From JBGTCD01 sp041749015 (GTDB taxonomy: Bacteria > Bacteroidota > Bacteroidia > Cytophagales > Cyclobacteriaceae): a stretch of 64,000 nucleotides of DNA. Every line of letters starts with the position of its first letter. The first letter of the stretch is position 1. Made by a program: the position numbers and the translations under genes. A model generated the notes under the pieces. It was not told the origin of the DNA. It did not search any database and worked only from the letters and a program-made list of their open reading frames with translations. Shown piece by piece: positions 8,674-18,211 of the stretch. Location: positions 1-64,000 of the forward strand of contig JBGTCD010000155.1 of the NCBI GenBank assembly GCA_041749015.1. Reading direction: 5' to 3'.

Positions 8674-9242
8674 AAAGTATCCTTACTTTTCCGCTCCTGC
8701 TCGAGGATGAAAGCTTGATATCTGATCCGGTTAGAAAGGAATTGCACCTGAGCATTGGGGTCCAGGATGCGGATAAACTTCATTTTATCTTCCATTTCCA
8801 GATTGAGATGAAGGGCCATATCATAGGTTTTAATCATCGAAGGGTCTTCATCAATGTTCTTTAATTGCGAATAGACTTCAAACTCATACTTGAGATCGGT
8901 AGGAAGTAATTGATTGGGACCTTTTATTAGTTTTACCGCTTTACCACCCGGATAAAGCTTCCCAGACATTTTCTTATAAAACCTGTTCAGCACAAAATTA
9001 CCGGTGCACCGTACTATTATATCCGATTCCCCCCCGGGATATTTCTTGCTGATTTTTTCCAATACTACTTCACTACCCAGTTTTTCCTGGTTCATTCCGT
9101 GTGCAAAATAGATTCCAAATGCCTGCCCCGACACTTCGATATCCTGGAGAAGCTGCCGGTATCTGGGCTCAAAAATATGCAGGGATACCACCTCCCCCGG
9201 TATGGGAAACATCGTAAGCGGAAATATGGGTAATTCGTACAT
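8661..9242 (-). CDS. Lon N-terminal (substrate-binding) domain protein
   Basis: A protein of about 193 residues consisting of the Lon protease N-terminal domain alone, without ATPase or protease parts. The opening ELPIFPLTMFPIPGEVVSLHIFEPRY is the family signature, and a helical tail follows (about 140-190). ATG at 9242 is preferred because it puts the signature at residue 2; a GTG 30 bases upstream is in frame. Stand-alone Lon-N proteins are widespread, of unknown function. It is followed in the same direction by nothing, since hutI is convergent; apt lies 50 bases upstream on the same strand and could be in the same transcript. Confidence 0.88.
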   Translation of the reverse strand: MYELPIFPLTMFPIPGEVVSLHIFEPRYRQLLQDIEVSGQAFGIYFAHGMNQEKLGSEVVLEKISKKYPGGESDIIVRCTGNFVLNRFYKKMSGKLYPGGKAVKLIKGPNQLLPTDLKYEFEVYSQLKNIDEDPSMIKTYDMALHLNLEMEDKMKFIRILDPNAQVQFLSNRIRYQAFILEQERKSKDTFQFN

Positions 9243-9292
9243 ATTCTTTTTTTTGAAAAGCTGATAATCCACAAACCTCTATACTCAAAAGT

Positions 9293-9823
9293 TTAATATC
9301 TAATGAGCGAATGGATTTGGCCTTGCTCCAGTTTCATGCGGCCTTTCAAAAAGGCCAGCTCCACTAAAAAGGAAAAGCCAGCGACCTCACCTCCTAATTT
9401 TTTGATGAGCCTTGCCGCAGATCCGGCAGTGCCACCAGTAGCCAGCAGATCATCATGGATTAGCACCCGCATTCCGGGCTGCAGCGCATCCACGTGCATT
9501 TCAACGACCGCTGATCCATATTCTAAATCATAGGCGTCCTTTATTTTCTTGAAAGGAAGCTTACCTTCCTTCCGCACCGGCACAAACGGCACTTCTAATT
9601 TTTGAGCCAAAAGCATGCCAAACAAAAACCCTCTTGCCTCAATCCCGGCGACTACTTCCACCTTGGAATCCCTCCATATATGAGCCATTTCACTGGTGAT
9701 GGCTTTGCAGAGATGGGGATCGGCCAATACCGGGGTAATGTCTTTAAATATGATCCCAGGCTTTGGGAAGTCCGGAACATCCCTGATAATTGCTTTAACT
9801 TTTTCTTCCAATCCCGCCACCAT
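9293..9823 (-). CDS. apt: Adenine phosphoribosyltransferase
   Basis: A 176-residue type I phosphoribosyltransferase that salvages adenine to AMP with PRPP. The PRPP-binding loop VLIHDDLLATGGTAG is at residues 120-134, the purine-site region FPKPGIIFKDITPVLADP at 19-36, and GIEARGFLFG at 60-69. Length and all motifs are those of bacterial Apt. It lies upstream of the Lon-domain gene on the same strand, 50 bases apart. Confidence 0.97.
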   Translation of the reverse strand: MVAGLEEKVKAIIRDVPDFPKPGIIFKDITPVLADPHLCKAITSEMAHIWRDSKVEVVAGIEARGFLFGMLLAQKLEVPFVPVRKEGKLPFKKIKDAYDLEYGSAVVEMHVDALQPGMRVLIHDDLLATGGTAGSAARLIKKLGGEVAGFSFLVELAFLKGRMKLEQGQIHSLIRY

Positions 9824-9932
9824 AATGCTTTCAATCCGAGGCCTTCAAAGAAATTCCAGATGTCAAGATAAAATATTTATGTTAAAAAGTAGACCCGGGT
9901 AAAATTTTTATTGCCCCTACCGGTAATTCAAC

Positions 9933-12900
9933 TTACATATTTCTTCGATACTGACCTCCCACCTCAAACAATGCCCTGGTAATCTGACCGAGGGAGCAAT
10001 ATTTGGTGGCTTCCATTAGCTCGCTAAACATGTTGGTATTTTTAATTGCAGCCTCCTTAAGAGCTACTAAATGTTGCGCAGCCTTGTCTTTATTAAAATC
10101 TTGCAAGTCTTGCAACATGGCAATCTGATACTCTTTTTCATCTTTGGTGGCACGGATGACCTCACCCGGAATCAGGGTGGGGCTTCCCTTTGAGCTTAGG
10201 AAGGTATTGACCCCTATAATGGGAAATTCTCCAGTATGTTTCAGGGTTTCGTAATAAAGGCTTTCTTCCTGAATTTTGCCTCTTTGGTACATGGTTTCCA
10301 TGGCCCCTAGCACACCACCCCTTTCAGTGATTCTTTCAAACTCAGTATGCACTGCCTCCTCTACGAGGTCGGTCAGTTCCTCAATGATAAAGGAGCCCTG
10401 TAGCGGGTTTTCGTTTTTGGCAAGGCCGAGTTCCTTATTAATGATCAACTGAATGGCCATCGCCCTGCGCACTGATTCTTCGGTAGGGGTGGTGATGGCT
10501 TCATCATAGGCATTGGTATGGAGGGAGTTGCAATTGTCATAAATGGCATACAATGCCTGAAGGGTGGTACGGATGTCATTAAAGTCAATTTCCTGGGCAT
10601 GAAGGGACCGGCCTGAGGTTTGTATGTGATATTTCAGCATCTGGGCTCGGGCATTAGCCCCATATTTATCACGCAAAGCCTTGGCCCAAATTCTCCGTGC
10701 TACTCTTCCGATCACTGCATATTCCGGGTCAATGCCATTGCTAAAGAAAAAGGAAAGGTTAGGCCCAAATTTGTTAATGTCCATACCCCGGCTCAGATAG
10801 TATTCCACATAGGTGAAGCCATTGGCCAAAGTGAAGGCCAATTGTGTGATGGGGTTGGCACCTGCCTCGGCAATATGGTAACCAGAAATTGAAACGGAAT
10901 AAAAATTACGAACCTGCTTTTGAATAAAATACTCTTGCACATCACCCATTAATCTCAGGGCAAATTCCGTGGAGAAAATACAGGTATTTTGAGCTTGGTC
11001 TTCTTTTAGAATATCGGCCTGTACGGTACCCCTTACCGTATTGAGGGTGTGGGTCCTGATTTTTTCATATACCGCTGCAGGCAGCACCTGATCCCCAGTA
11101 ACTCCAATGAGCATCAAACCAAGGCCATCATTCCCTTTCGGTAATTTTCCCTGGTATTGGGGTCTTTTTTTACCTTTATAAAGGGTTCTAATTTTCTTTT
11201 CTACCTCATCTTTCAGCCCATTTTCCAGGATATATTTTTCGCATTGCTGGTCGGTGGCGGCATTCATAAAAAATCCCAGAAGCATAGGTGCCGGCCCGTT
11301 GATGGTCATGGATACCGAGGTCAGGGGATCACAGAGGTCAAAGCCTGAATAAAGCTTTTTGGCATCGTCAAGGCAGCATATGCTCACCCCGGAATTACCA
11401 ATTTTACCATAGATATCAGGCCGGTAATCCGGGTCATTTCCATAAAGCGTAACCGAATCAAAGGCTGTAGAAAGTCTCTTGGCGGGCAGCCCAAGACTCA
11501 CATAATGGAACCGCTTATTGGTGCGCTCGGGGCCTCCTTCGCCTGCAAACATCCTGGTGGGATCTTCGCCCTCCCTTTTAAAAGGATAGATACCTGCGGT
11601 GTAAGGGAAAGCACCCGGTACATTTTCCCTAAGGGCCCAGCGCAGCAAGTCTCCCCAGTTTTTGTATCTGGGCAGAGCGACCTTGGGTATTTGGGTATGG
11701 GACAAGGACTCGGTGTGGGTCTTTATCCGAAGCTCTTTTTCCCTTACTTTAAAGGTAAACTCTTGTGCCTGGTATTTTGCGACCTGCTCATCCCATTCTT
11801 CAAGAAGTTTTTTATTGTGGGGGTCCAGATTCAGCATCTCCTTTTCGTAGGCTTCCTGGATTGATTTGATGATCCGGTCCTTATCCTCCAGGCCTGATTC
11901 TTTGAGATTTAATATCGTTTTATGATACCCATAAAGTTTGTCTGCCACTGCTGCCTGGTCTTCAGCCCATGCGTCATACTTTCGATTGTTTTCTGTTATT
12001 TCCGATAGATATCTTGTCCTGTTGGGAGGGATGATAAATACCTTCTCTGACATCTCATCAGTGATGCTGAAATCAGTCTCCAGATTTTTATTTCCAGTCT
12101 TTTCAACAATCTTGTCCATCAGGGTTTTAAACAAGGTGTTGGTGCCGGGATCGTTAAATTGAGAAGCTATAGTACCGAAGACCGGCATATCGTCCGGTTT
12201 GACATTCCACAATCCCTGATTTCTCTGATATTGTTTTTTTACATCCCTAAGCGCATCCAGGGCGCCTCTTTTATCAAACTTATTGAGGGCAATCACATCA
12301 GCAAAATCCAGCATATCTATTTTTTCAAGCTGGGTGGCGGCACCGTACTCGGGCGTCATCACGTACAAAGACAGGTCTGCAAAATCAAGAATCTGGGTAT
12401 CTGACTGCCCTATCCCGGAGGTTTCAAGGATGATCAGATCAAATTGTGCTGCCTTCAGGACATTGATGGCCTCGCGGATATGCTTCGACACGGATAAATT
12501 GCTCTGCCGTGTAGCCAGGGATCGCATATAAACCCTTGGATTATTGATCGCATTCATGCGAATCCGGTCCCCTAACAGTGCACCCCCCGTCTTTCTTTTG
12601 GAGGGGTCAACCGAGATGATGCCGATGGTTTTATCCTCATGAGCCACCAAAAACCTTCTCACCAGTTCATCTACAATAGAAGATTTTCCGGCTCCTCCGG
12701 TGCCGGTAATCCCCAGAACCGGAATATCAGATTTCTCTGCTATCGGCTCAATTTTAGATAAATGGGCCTTGGCTTCCTTTGGATAATTTTCTGCTGCGGA
12801 AATGATCCGGGCTATACTGCCTGCATCCTTTTGGGTTAGGTTGTCGAGGGCACCGTTGAGGTTTTTTCCGGTGGGGAAGTCACTTTTTTCTACCAAATCA

Positions 12901-13370
12901 TTTATCATGCCCTGCAAACCCATGGACCGCCCGTCATCAGGAGCATATATTTTTGTGATGCCATAATCCATGAGTTCTTTGATTTCCTCAGGAAGAATCA
13001 CCCCGCCACCACCGCCAAAGATCTTAATATGCCCTGCCCCCCGCTCTTTCAACAGGTCATGCATGTACTTAAAATATTCTGTGTGGCCTCCCTGGTAGGA
13101 AGTCATGGCTATAGCCTGCACGTCCTCCTGAATGGCCGTGTTGACCACCTCATCCACACTCCTGTCATGCCCCAGGTGGATCACCTCGCATCCTGTAGCC
13201 TGGATGATCCGCCTCATGATATTGATGGCAGCATCATGCCCATCAAATAGTGATGCTGCTGTAACGATTCGTACTTTATTCTTAGGTTTATAGGGGGCTA
13301 CTTCCTTCATACTTTGCGTTAATTTGGAAGGCAAAATTAAGGATAAATTGAGGATTTTGCTAACAGCCAT
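9933..13370 (-). CDS. icmF: Fused isobutyryl-CoA mutase (IcmF), adenosylcobalamin-dependent
   Basis: An 1145-residue fusion that interconverts isobutyryl-CoA and n-butyryl-CoA (some members also pivalyl-CoA). Domains in order: B12-binding Rossmann domain (about 32-165) with LFDGHDAA (Asp43, His45), TSYQGGH and FGGGGG; a MeaB-type G-protein chaperone (about 200-430) with P-loop GITGTGGAGKSS at 220-231 and NKFD at 363; a linker; then the TIM-barrel mutase (about 560-1145) with SVSISGYHIAEAGA near 825-838. The substrate pair is diagnostic: Phe608 (MFAG) and Gln794 (AQNT) stand where methylmalonyl-CoA mutase has Tyr and Arg. Compared with that of MCM, the segment between these has an insertion near 715-750. 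An alternative start at Met21 (13310) is closer to family length. It is the B12 consumer in this window. Confidence 0.96.
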   Translation of the reverse strand: MAVSKILNLSLILPSKLTQSMKEVAPYKPKNKVRIVTAASLFDGHDAAINIMRRIIQATGCEVIHLGHDRSVDEVVNTAIQEDVQAIAMTSYQGGHTEYFKYMHDLLKERGAGHIKIFGGGGGVILPEEIKELMDYGITKIYAPDDGRSMGLQGMINDLVEKSDFPTGKNLNGALDNLTQKDAGSIARIISAAENYPKEAKAHLSKIEPIAEKSDIPVLGITGTGGAGKSSIVDELVRRFLVAHEDKTIGIISVDPSKRKTGGALLGDRIRMNAINNPRVYMRSLATRQSNLSVSKHIREAINVLKAAQFDLIILETSGIGQSDTQILDFADLSLYVMTPEYGAATQLEKIDMLDFADVIALNKFDKRGALDALRDVKKQYQRNQGLWNVKPDDMPVFGTIASQFNDPGTNTLFKTLMDKIVEKTGNKNLETDFSITDEMSEKVFIIPPNRTRYLSEITENNRKYDAWAEDQAAVADKLYGYHKTILNLKESGLEDKDRIIKSIQEAYEKEMLNLDPHNKKLLEEWDEQVAKYQAQEFTFKVREKELRIKTHTESLSHTQIPKVALPRYKNWGDLLRWALRENVPGAFPYTAGIYPFKREGEDPTRMFAGEGGPERTNKRFHYVSLGLPAKRLSTAFDSVTLYGNDPDYRPDIYGKIGNSGVSICCLDDAKKLYSGFDLCDPLTSVSMTINGPAPMLLGFFMNAATDQQCEKYILENGLKDEVEKKIRTLYKGKKRPQYQGKLPKGNDGLGLMLIGVTGDQVLPAAVYEKIRTHTLNTVRGTVQADILKEDQAQNTCIFSTEFALRLMGDVQEYFIQKQVRNFYSVSISGYHIAEAGANPITQLAFTLANGFTYVEYYLSRGMDINKFGPNLSFFFSNGIDPEYAVIGRVARRIWAKALRDKYGANARAQMLKYHIQTSGRSLHAQEIDFNDIRTTLQALYAIYDNCNSLHTNAYDEAITTPTEESVRRAMAIQLIINKELGLAKNENPLQGSFIIEELTDLVEEAVHTEFERITERGGVLGAMETMYQRGKIQEESLYYETLKHTGEFPIIGVNTFLSSKGSPTLIPGEVIRATKDEKEYQIAMLQDLQDFNKDKAAQHLVALKEAAIKNTNMFSELMEATKYCSLGQITRALFEVGGQYRRNM

Positions 13371-13404
13371 TAGGTAGGCTACTTAGCTCTTCCCGCATTC
13401 AAGG

Positions 13405-15711
13405 CTATTCCAATATGGCCTGGTCTTTCAGCAATTGGTCTAACCTCTGAATAGAAAGACGATTATGCGGTGCTCGGATATTATCTATGATGCTGCTTTT
13501 CTCCTTACCGGTAAGCCGCCAACTCAGGGAAGCTCTATACCTGCTTTCAATTTTCAAACTGTCTGACACCAAGGTATCATCCTGCCCTTCTTCACTAGGG
13601 ATATATTGGAAATCAACTCTATGGACTGGTATGTCTAAAAGGGCTCGTGCATACTCCATGATGTTATCATTATTGATATCCTGCAGGCCTTCAAAGTTTC
13701 TGTAAATGCTGCTGATAGGCTGTGAGAATTTTTGAACGATGGTACGGTGGGATTCTTCGGTGACTTCCTCCTGTTTCTCCGAATCTCTGATGGAAACAAT
13801 CACGACCCCGGAGGTATTTTCACTGATCCAGTCCTTAAAGGCATAGATAAACCGGGCAGCATCGGATAGCCCAAAATTATCTGAAATCCCGGCATCCATG
13901 ATCTCCAACGGGGGATCGCTGGGCAGGGTAATATTTGGGGTGATGTAAGGAAAGGTAGCACTCATCCTGAGCGCACTTAGAAATCGCAAATTCTGAGCCT
14001 CGTGATCTTCAAAGAATCTCAAAAAGTCGATTCCGGTGGTCTTTTGATTGGGATAATCTCCTTTCCATAAAATGGAGGGGTCCATGTAGGATACATTATG
14101 CGGAGAAATAAATAATTTCCGCCCATCATTCATGATGGTGGGCCCGAGGATCATCATCGGGATGAGGCTTTCACGTTCCGGCATATGGTAGGCCATTAAT
14201 GGCTTATCCAGCAAATAATTGGTATTTTTATTAAGCTGTTCTTCAAATGAATACCCTCTGTCCAGATTATAAAATTGACCCATGTATTCAAATTTCCGGA
14301 ATCCAAGGAAGATATCATTTACCAGAAAACTAAATAAAATCGGGTTGAGGTTATCGGTGGAAATTTGCCTCAGGTGCTCCTTACTGTATGGATGTACCAG
14401 ATCCCCTAATTTCTTCCGCAATATAAGCTCTCTGAAATAACTCGCACCGATGATGCCACCTGAGGCCCCGGTGATTAGAATTGTACTTTCAAAAAACCGG
14501 CCATTGGTGGTACTGTCTGCCTGTTGCAGGGTTTTGAGAGTCCATAGTGAGGCCCGCTGCCCACCCCCACTGGTGCACACAAAAGTGATCTTTGGTGGAC
14601 TGTCCTCTGCAAATTTGGACCGCCACTTTTCAAGAATTGCGATAGTGCTATCCCGATCTCTTTCGAAGTTGGCTAAGTTATTATGTAGGGGAAATTCTGA
14701 AAATTTGTAAGCCACAGGCGTGATATCATAATCAAGCCCAAAGGCTTTATATTTTTTGGAAAGCAATCCTTCTCCGGCAAGGAAGTTGACGATGAGGAAA
14801 AGGCCGATGGCTGTAGAGACCGCCCATCCACCAAACCAATAGGAAAAGGCCCCGGCAAACATCACAAAAATGGTCAGGAGCAGCACAAAACTAGCTGCGG
14901 CCGGGAGCTGAAACTCAGGGACATCCCTAAATATTCCCAACAAAAATATCAGCACAATGACGAGCAGTTCTATGATCACCAGGTTGAAATGATTTTGATC
15001 AAAAACCTGGAGGATGGTGCCTCTGTCATAAAAACCCTGGTCATCTGGGGTCTTTTGGGGCTTGAGATTGAAATCAATATAGTTATCAACCCGCACCTGT
15101 TTTTTTCGGGCGATATCCAGCTTTTTCATCGCGCCTGCCCTGGTAACCTTTATGTTTTGCTTTAGCTTTTCATCCACCTTGCATACCACGTATTTAAAAA
15201 TATCCTTATTGGTAAACCAAAAGTAGAGGAAGAGTAAAAAAGTCATCAGGCAATATCCGGTAAGCAAACCAGCAATATTGGTCACGATGCCCCATCCTGT
15301 TGTAAATTCATTATTGATCTGGTACCTGATGATGAGCACCACATAGATGATCATGAAGGCAAACGGGATGATAGAATTGTTCAGGCTGTATTTTGCAAAA
15401 GGCCTGGCCATGATGCCTATAAAATTGAAGCGGTGGCCATCATTGATGTAGCTCGTGATGTGAAAGGCGGCCGAAAAACCAGCAATGACAATGCCCATTA
15501 TAAAAAAGCTGATAAAGTTGACCTTGTTGAGGTACTCAGGGTCAAGAAACAGGTATGGTATCCCCAGATATTTTCCAAAGAACCCTGACACCATGGCGAA
15601 TAACAGGAGCCAGCAAAATAATAAAACGTGATTCCTTTTCAGGTTCAATAAAAGAAGCTGAACTGGAAAGGAGTAGGCGAAAGCATTCCATAAAGATTTG
15701 AAGTCGCTCAT
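13405..15711 (-). CDS. Membrane-anchored patatin-like phospholipase
   Basis: A protein of about 768 residues. The N-terminal half has about eight hydrophobic membrane segments in two groups (roughly 25-165 and 240-315). The C-terminal half is a patatin domain: oxyanion loop SGGGQRAS near 381-388, nucleophile motif GASGG with Ser417, and catalytic Asp in DAGISDN (Asp606). The Ser-Asp dyad predicts lipid acyl hydrolase activity at the membrane. The start at 15711 (MSDFKSLW) is preferred over one 57 bases upstream because the extra residues look untranslated. No partner gene is evident; icmF lies downstream on the same strand, 34 bases away. Confidence 0.85.
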   Translation of the reverse strand: MSDFKSLWNAFAYSFPVQLLLLNLKRNHVLLFCWLLLFAMVSGFFGKYLGIPYLFLDPEYLNKVNFISFFIMGIVIAGFSAAFHITSYINDGHRFNFIGIMARPFAKYSLNNSIIPFAFMIIYVVLIIRYQINNEFTTGWGIVTNIAGLLTGYCLMTFLLFLYFWFTNKDIFKYVVCKVDEKLKQNIKVTRAGAMKKLDIARKKQVRVDNYIDFNLKPQKTPDDQGFYDRGTILQVFDQNHFNLVIIELLVIVLIFLLGIFRDVPEFQLPAAASFVLLLTIFVMFAGAFSYWFGGWAVSTAIGLFLIVNFLAGEGLLSKKYKAFGLDYDITPVAYKFSEFPLHNNLANFERDRDSTIAILEKWRSKFAEDSPPKITFVCTSGGGQRASLWTLKTLQQADSTTNGRFFESTILITGASGGIIGASYFRELILRKKLGDLVHPYSKEHLRQISTDNLNPILFSFLVNDIFLGFRKFEYMGQFYNLDRGYSFEEQLNKNTNYLLDKPLMAYHMPERESLIPMMILGPTIMNDGRKLFISPHNVSYMDPSILWKGDYPNQKTTGIDFLRFFEDHEAQNLRFLSALRMSATFPYITPNITLPSDPPLEIMDAGISDNFGLSDAARFIYAFKDWISENTSGVVIVSIRDSEKQEEVTEESHRTIVQKFSQPISSIYRNFEGLQDINNDNIMEYARALLDIPVHRVDFQYIPSEEGQDDTLVSDSLKIESRYRASLSWRLTGKEKSSIIDNIRAPHNRLSIQRLDQLLKDQAILE

Positions 15712-15877
15712 TTCAATTTCTAAATTAAGGAAATTTAAAGGATATTTTTGGAATAAGCATTTCCTCAAAATAATTTAATCTCCCAATACTCAATGTTTAA
15801 GAATTAAAATACGGGTAACGTGATTTTAAAATCAATTGCTTTACTTTATGCTTTCTTCAATAAATAAAGGTTGAAAC

Positions 15878-16648
15878 ATGGCAAAAAAGCATCTGATCTT
15901 AGGGATATTTTTTCTTTTTTTCGGCATTGAGGCCCACTCCTGGGGCCAAACCGGCCATCGGGTGGTAGGATGGATCGCCGAACAGCACCTCTCTAAAAAG
16001 ACCAGGAAAAATATCAAAAAGTTAATGGGGTATGAGTCTTTGGCTATTGCCAGCACCTGGATGGACGAAATCAAATCAGACAGGGCTTATGACCACACTC
16101 ATGACTGGCATTGGGTCACCATCCCTGATGGCATGCGTTATGAGGATACTGAAAAAAATCCCAATGGCGACCTTATTGAATCCATGGAGCGCATCATTGC
16201 AGCGCTTAAAAAGGGTGGCCTCTCTCAGAAGGAGGAACTGGAACACCTCCGGATGCTGGCGCATCTGGTAGGCGATGTACACCAGCCCCTTCATGTAGGC
16301 CGTGGTGATGATAAGGGTGGTAATGACGTCAAGGTGCGGTGGTTTTGGAATAACAGCAACCTGCATAGGGTCTGGGATACGGGAATCATCGAGGGGCAAA
16401 ATTTTAGTTATACCGAACTTGCCAAAAGCCTCAATCATGCTACTCCTGATCATGTAAAGGCACTTCAAGCAACCACTTTCAGGGATTGGGCTCATGAGTC
16501 TATGAATTACCGGGGACCAATTTATGACCTTCCGGAAGATGGCAATATCAATTACGAATACAGCTATAAAAATTGGCCAATAGTAAAGGACCAGCTCCTA
16601 AAAGGGGGCATTCGTCTGGCGGGAATCTTGAATGAGATCTATGGCTAA
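15878..16648 (+). CDS. S1/P1-family zinc nuclease, secreted
   Basis: A 256-residue nuclease that would cut single-stranded DNA and RNA and remove 3' phosphates. The signal peptide ends at HS with mature Trp22 as first residue, which in this family is itself a zinc ligand. All other ligands are present in the right order and spacing: His27, Asp63, His78, His129, Asp133, His139, His163 and Asp167 (LVGDVHQPLHVG, LHRVWDTG). The nuclease therefore looks active and periplasmic or extracellular, where it may help scavenge nucleotides or phosphate. It overlaps the convergent lipoprotein gene by four bases. Confidence 0.95.
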   Translation: MAKKHLILGIFFLFFGIEAHSWGQTGHRVVGWIAEQHLSKKTRKNIKKLMGYESLAIASTWMDEIKSDRAYDHTHDWHWVTIPDGMRYEDTEKNPNGDLIESMERIIAALKKGGLSQKEELEHLRMLAHLVGDVHQPLHVGRGDDKGGNDVKVRWFWNNSNLHRVWDTGIIEGQNFSYTELAKSLNHATPDHVKALQATTFRDWAHESMNYRGPIYDLPEDGNINYEYSYKNWPIVKDQLLKGGIRLAGILNEIYG

Positions 16649-17355
16649 GGATTCTTTAGGCGCACCAACTCCATCATTGGTATAAAAAATCCCCTTTCGA
16701 TAAGCAGGTCAAGTTCTTCTACAGTGGGGTTGATCAGATAGCTTTTTTCTCCAATCATTTTAAATTCAGTGATATCCGAGAATATTGCCAGTTCTTTGGA
16801 TTCCTCGGTACTGTATTTAGGTTTTTGGCCATCACTTGTTTTGAGGTTGGTGACAATTTCAAAGGATAAAGTATCCCTGTGGACCGGCCTAAGTAGGTAG
16901 GTATTCCAGTATTTGAGGTCTTCTTCTCTTTCATTCAGAAAAAGCATATCCTTGTATTCTTTTAGGAAAAAATCCTTGCCCAGTTCCTTTTCCTCCATCT
17001 CCATGATGGTGTAAAAGACGGTATCAGATTTGATCTCATAAGGCACACCGCCCAGACTTTCAAAACTTTTATTGTAAATCAGACCATCCTTTAAGTAAAC
17101 CATTTCGCTGGTATCGACTTCATTGACACTTACTTGATATTCTCTGTATTGTTTCCAATAAATCCTTTTTGATTCGATTGTGATGGTATCGCCATCAGCG
17201 ATATATTTTCCCAGGATCTCCTTAGGAAACTTATCCTTAATCATTAACCCTATAGGCTGAGCATTTTCAAAATATACGGTAGTGCAGGAAAAAAATCCTA
17301 AGGGGAACACCACTAAAATTCCCCAAAAAGCCGATAAACAAATATTCCGGTTCAT
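16645..17355 (-). CDS. Hypothetical lipoprotein
   Basis: A 236-residue protein with a lipoprotein signal, lipobox GFFSC (cysteine near residue 24). The mature part is rich in beta-type segments such as GKYIADGDTITIESKRIYWKQYREY and has no motif I recognise. It is followed upstream on the same strand by another hypothetical lipoprotein, 11 bases apart, so the two form a probable operon. Function unknown. Confidence 0.7.
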   Translation of the reverse strand: MNRNICLSAFWGILVVFPLGFFSCTTVYFENAQPIGLMIKDKFPKEILGKYIADGDTITIESKRIYWKQYREYQVSVNEVDTSEMVYLKDGLIYNKSFESLGGVPYEIKSDTVFYTIMEMEEKELGKDFFLKEYKDMLFLNEREEDLKYWNTYLLRPVHRDTLSFEIVTNLKTSDGQKPKYSTEESKELAIFSDITEFKMIGEKSYLINPTVEELDLLIERGFFIPMMELVRLKNP

Positions 17356-17366
17356 AAGAGATAGGT

Positions 17367-18104
17367 TTAATTTTTCTTCAACTTCAAATTAATTAAGGCC
17401 CCTGATGCGATAATAAAAGCCTGATGTTGGAAAGCCTTATTATTGTCATAGGGTAGAGAGAACCCAGTTTGCGCATAAAATTTCACATTTCTCCATCCTA
17501 CAATAATATTGACTACAGGTTCCATGAACATCATATTATCAGCGGTGATATTTTGCAGTCCACACCCAGAGGCAATGGTAGGAAAGTCAACATAAGAAAA
17601 CCTGGAAATAAAGCTGAGCTCAAAATCTTTCTTAACAAGACAAATGGCAGGCTGTAAAAATACCCGTGAATATTCACCACTGACTTGGTACGTTAGTGCG
17701 GAAGGGTCTGCATAAGGATCCTGCAATGCCAAGGTATTACCCCAGCCATAGCCAGCTAGAATATTAAATCGAATATTTTGGTCTAACTCAGTGTAATAAC
17801 CAAGACCAAATTCCCAGAATGAGTGGTTGGTTTCTTCTTCTCCTGACTTACCGTTATTGGCGCCAGCAAGCCCCCCCATTACAAGCAGGTAATCCGTGAG
17901 AGCAATCCCAGCCTGTAAATTGTAACCGTTGTTCCCTACACTGGCTGTTGCATTTATATCTCCCTGTTCCTCTACCATAGGCACGTAAATGGAATTAGGC
18001 AAATAAAGAGGTGCGCAAGATGATAACACCATCAGGCCTCCAAGCGTAAAGGTTGAAAATAAAATAAAAACCCTTTGACGCTTAGATTTAATGGAGGCCT
18101 TCAT
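17367..18104 (-). CDS. Hypothetical envelope protein with beta-barrel-like pattern and lipobox
   Basis: A 245-residue protein. The N terminus has a positively charged start and hydrophobic segment ending in VLSSC (Cys30), a lipobox. The mature protein has alternating beta-strand character (INATASVGNNGYNLQAGIALTDYLLVMGGL, then FWEFGLGYYTELDQNIRFNILAGYGWG), like small outer membrane barrels of Bacteroidota. I recognise no named family. First gene of a probable two-gene operon with the lipoprotein downstream. Confidence 0.7.
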   Translation of the reverse strand: MKASIKSKRQRVFILFSTFTLGGLMVLSSCAPLYLPNSIYVPMVEEQGDINATASVGNNGYNLQAGIALTDYLLVMGGLAGANNGKSGEEETNHSFWEFGLGYYTELDQNIRFNILAGYGWGNTLALQDPYADPSALTYQVSGEYSRVFLQPAICLVKKDFELSFISRFSYVDFPTIASGCGLQNITADNMMFMEPVVNIIVGWRNVKFYAQTGFSLPYDNNKAFQHQAFIIASGALINLKLKKN

Positions 18105-18211
18105 GAAATTAGTTTTTTCAATACTAAAATATATCTTATTTTTCCTATTTCAAAATCAATAATAAAACCATGTGTCTCTCCAGTTCCAAATGTTTTCCCT
18201 ACCTAACCGGT

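Noticed and set aside
9933..13370. Methylmalonyl-CoA mutase
   Set aside because: The fused G-protein domain and the Phe/Gln substrate pair identify IcmF instead.
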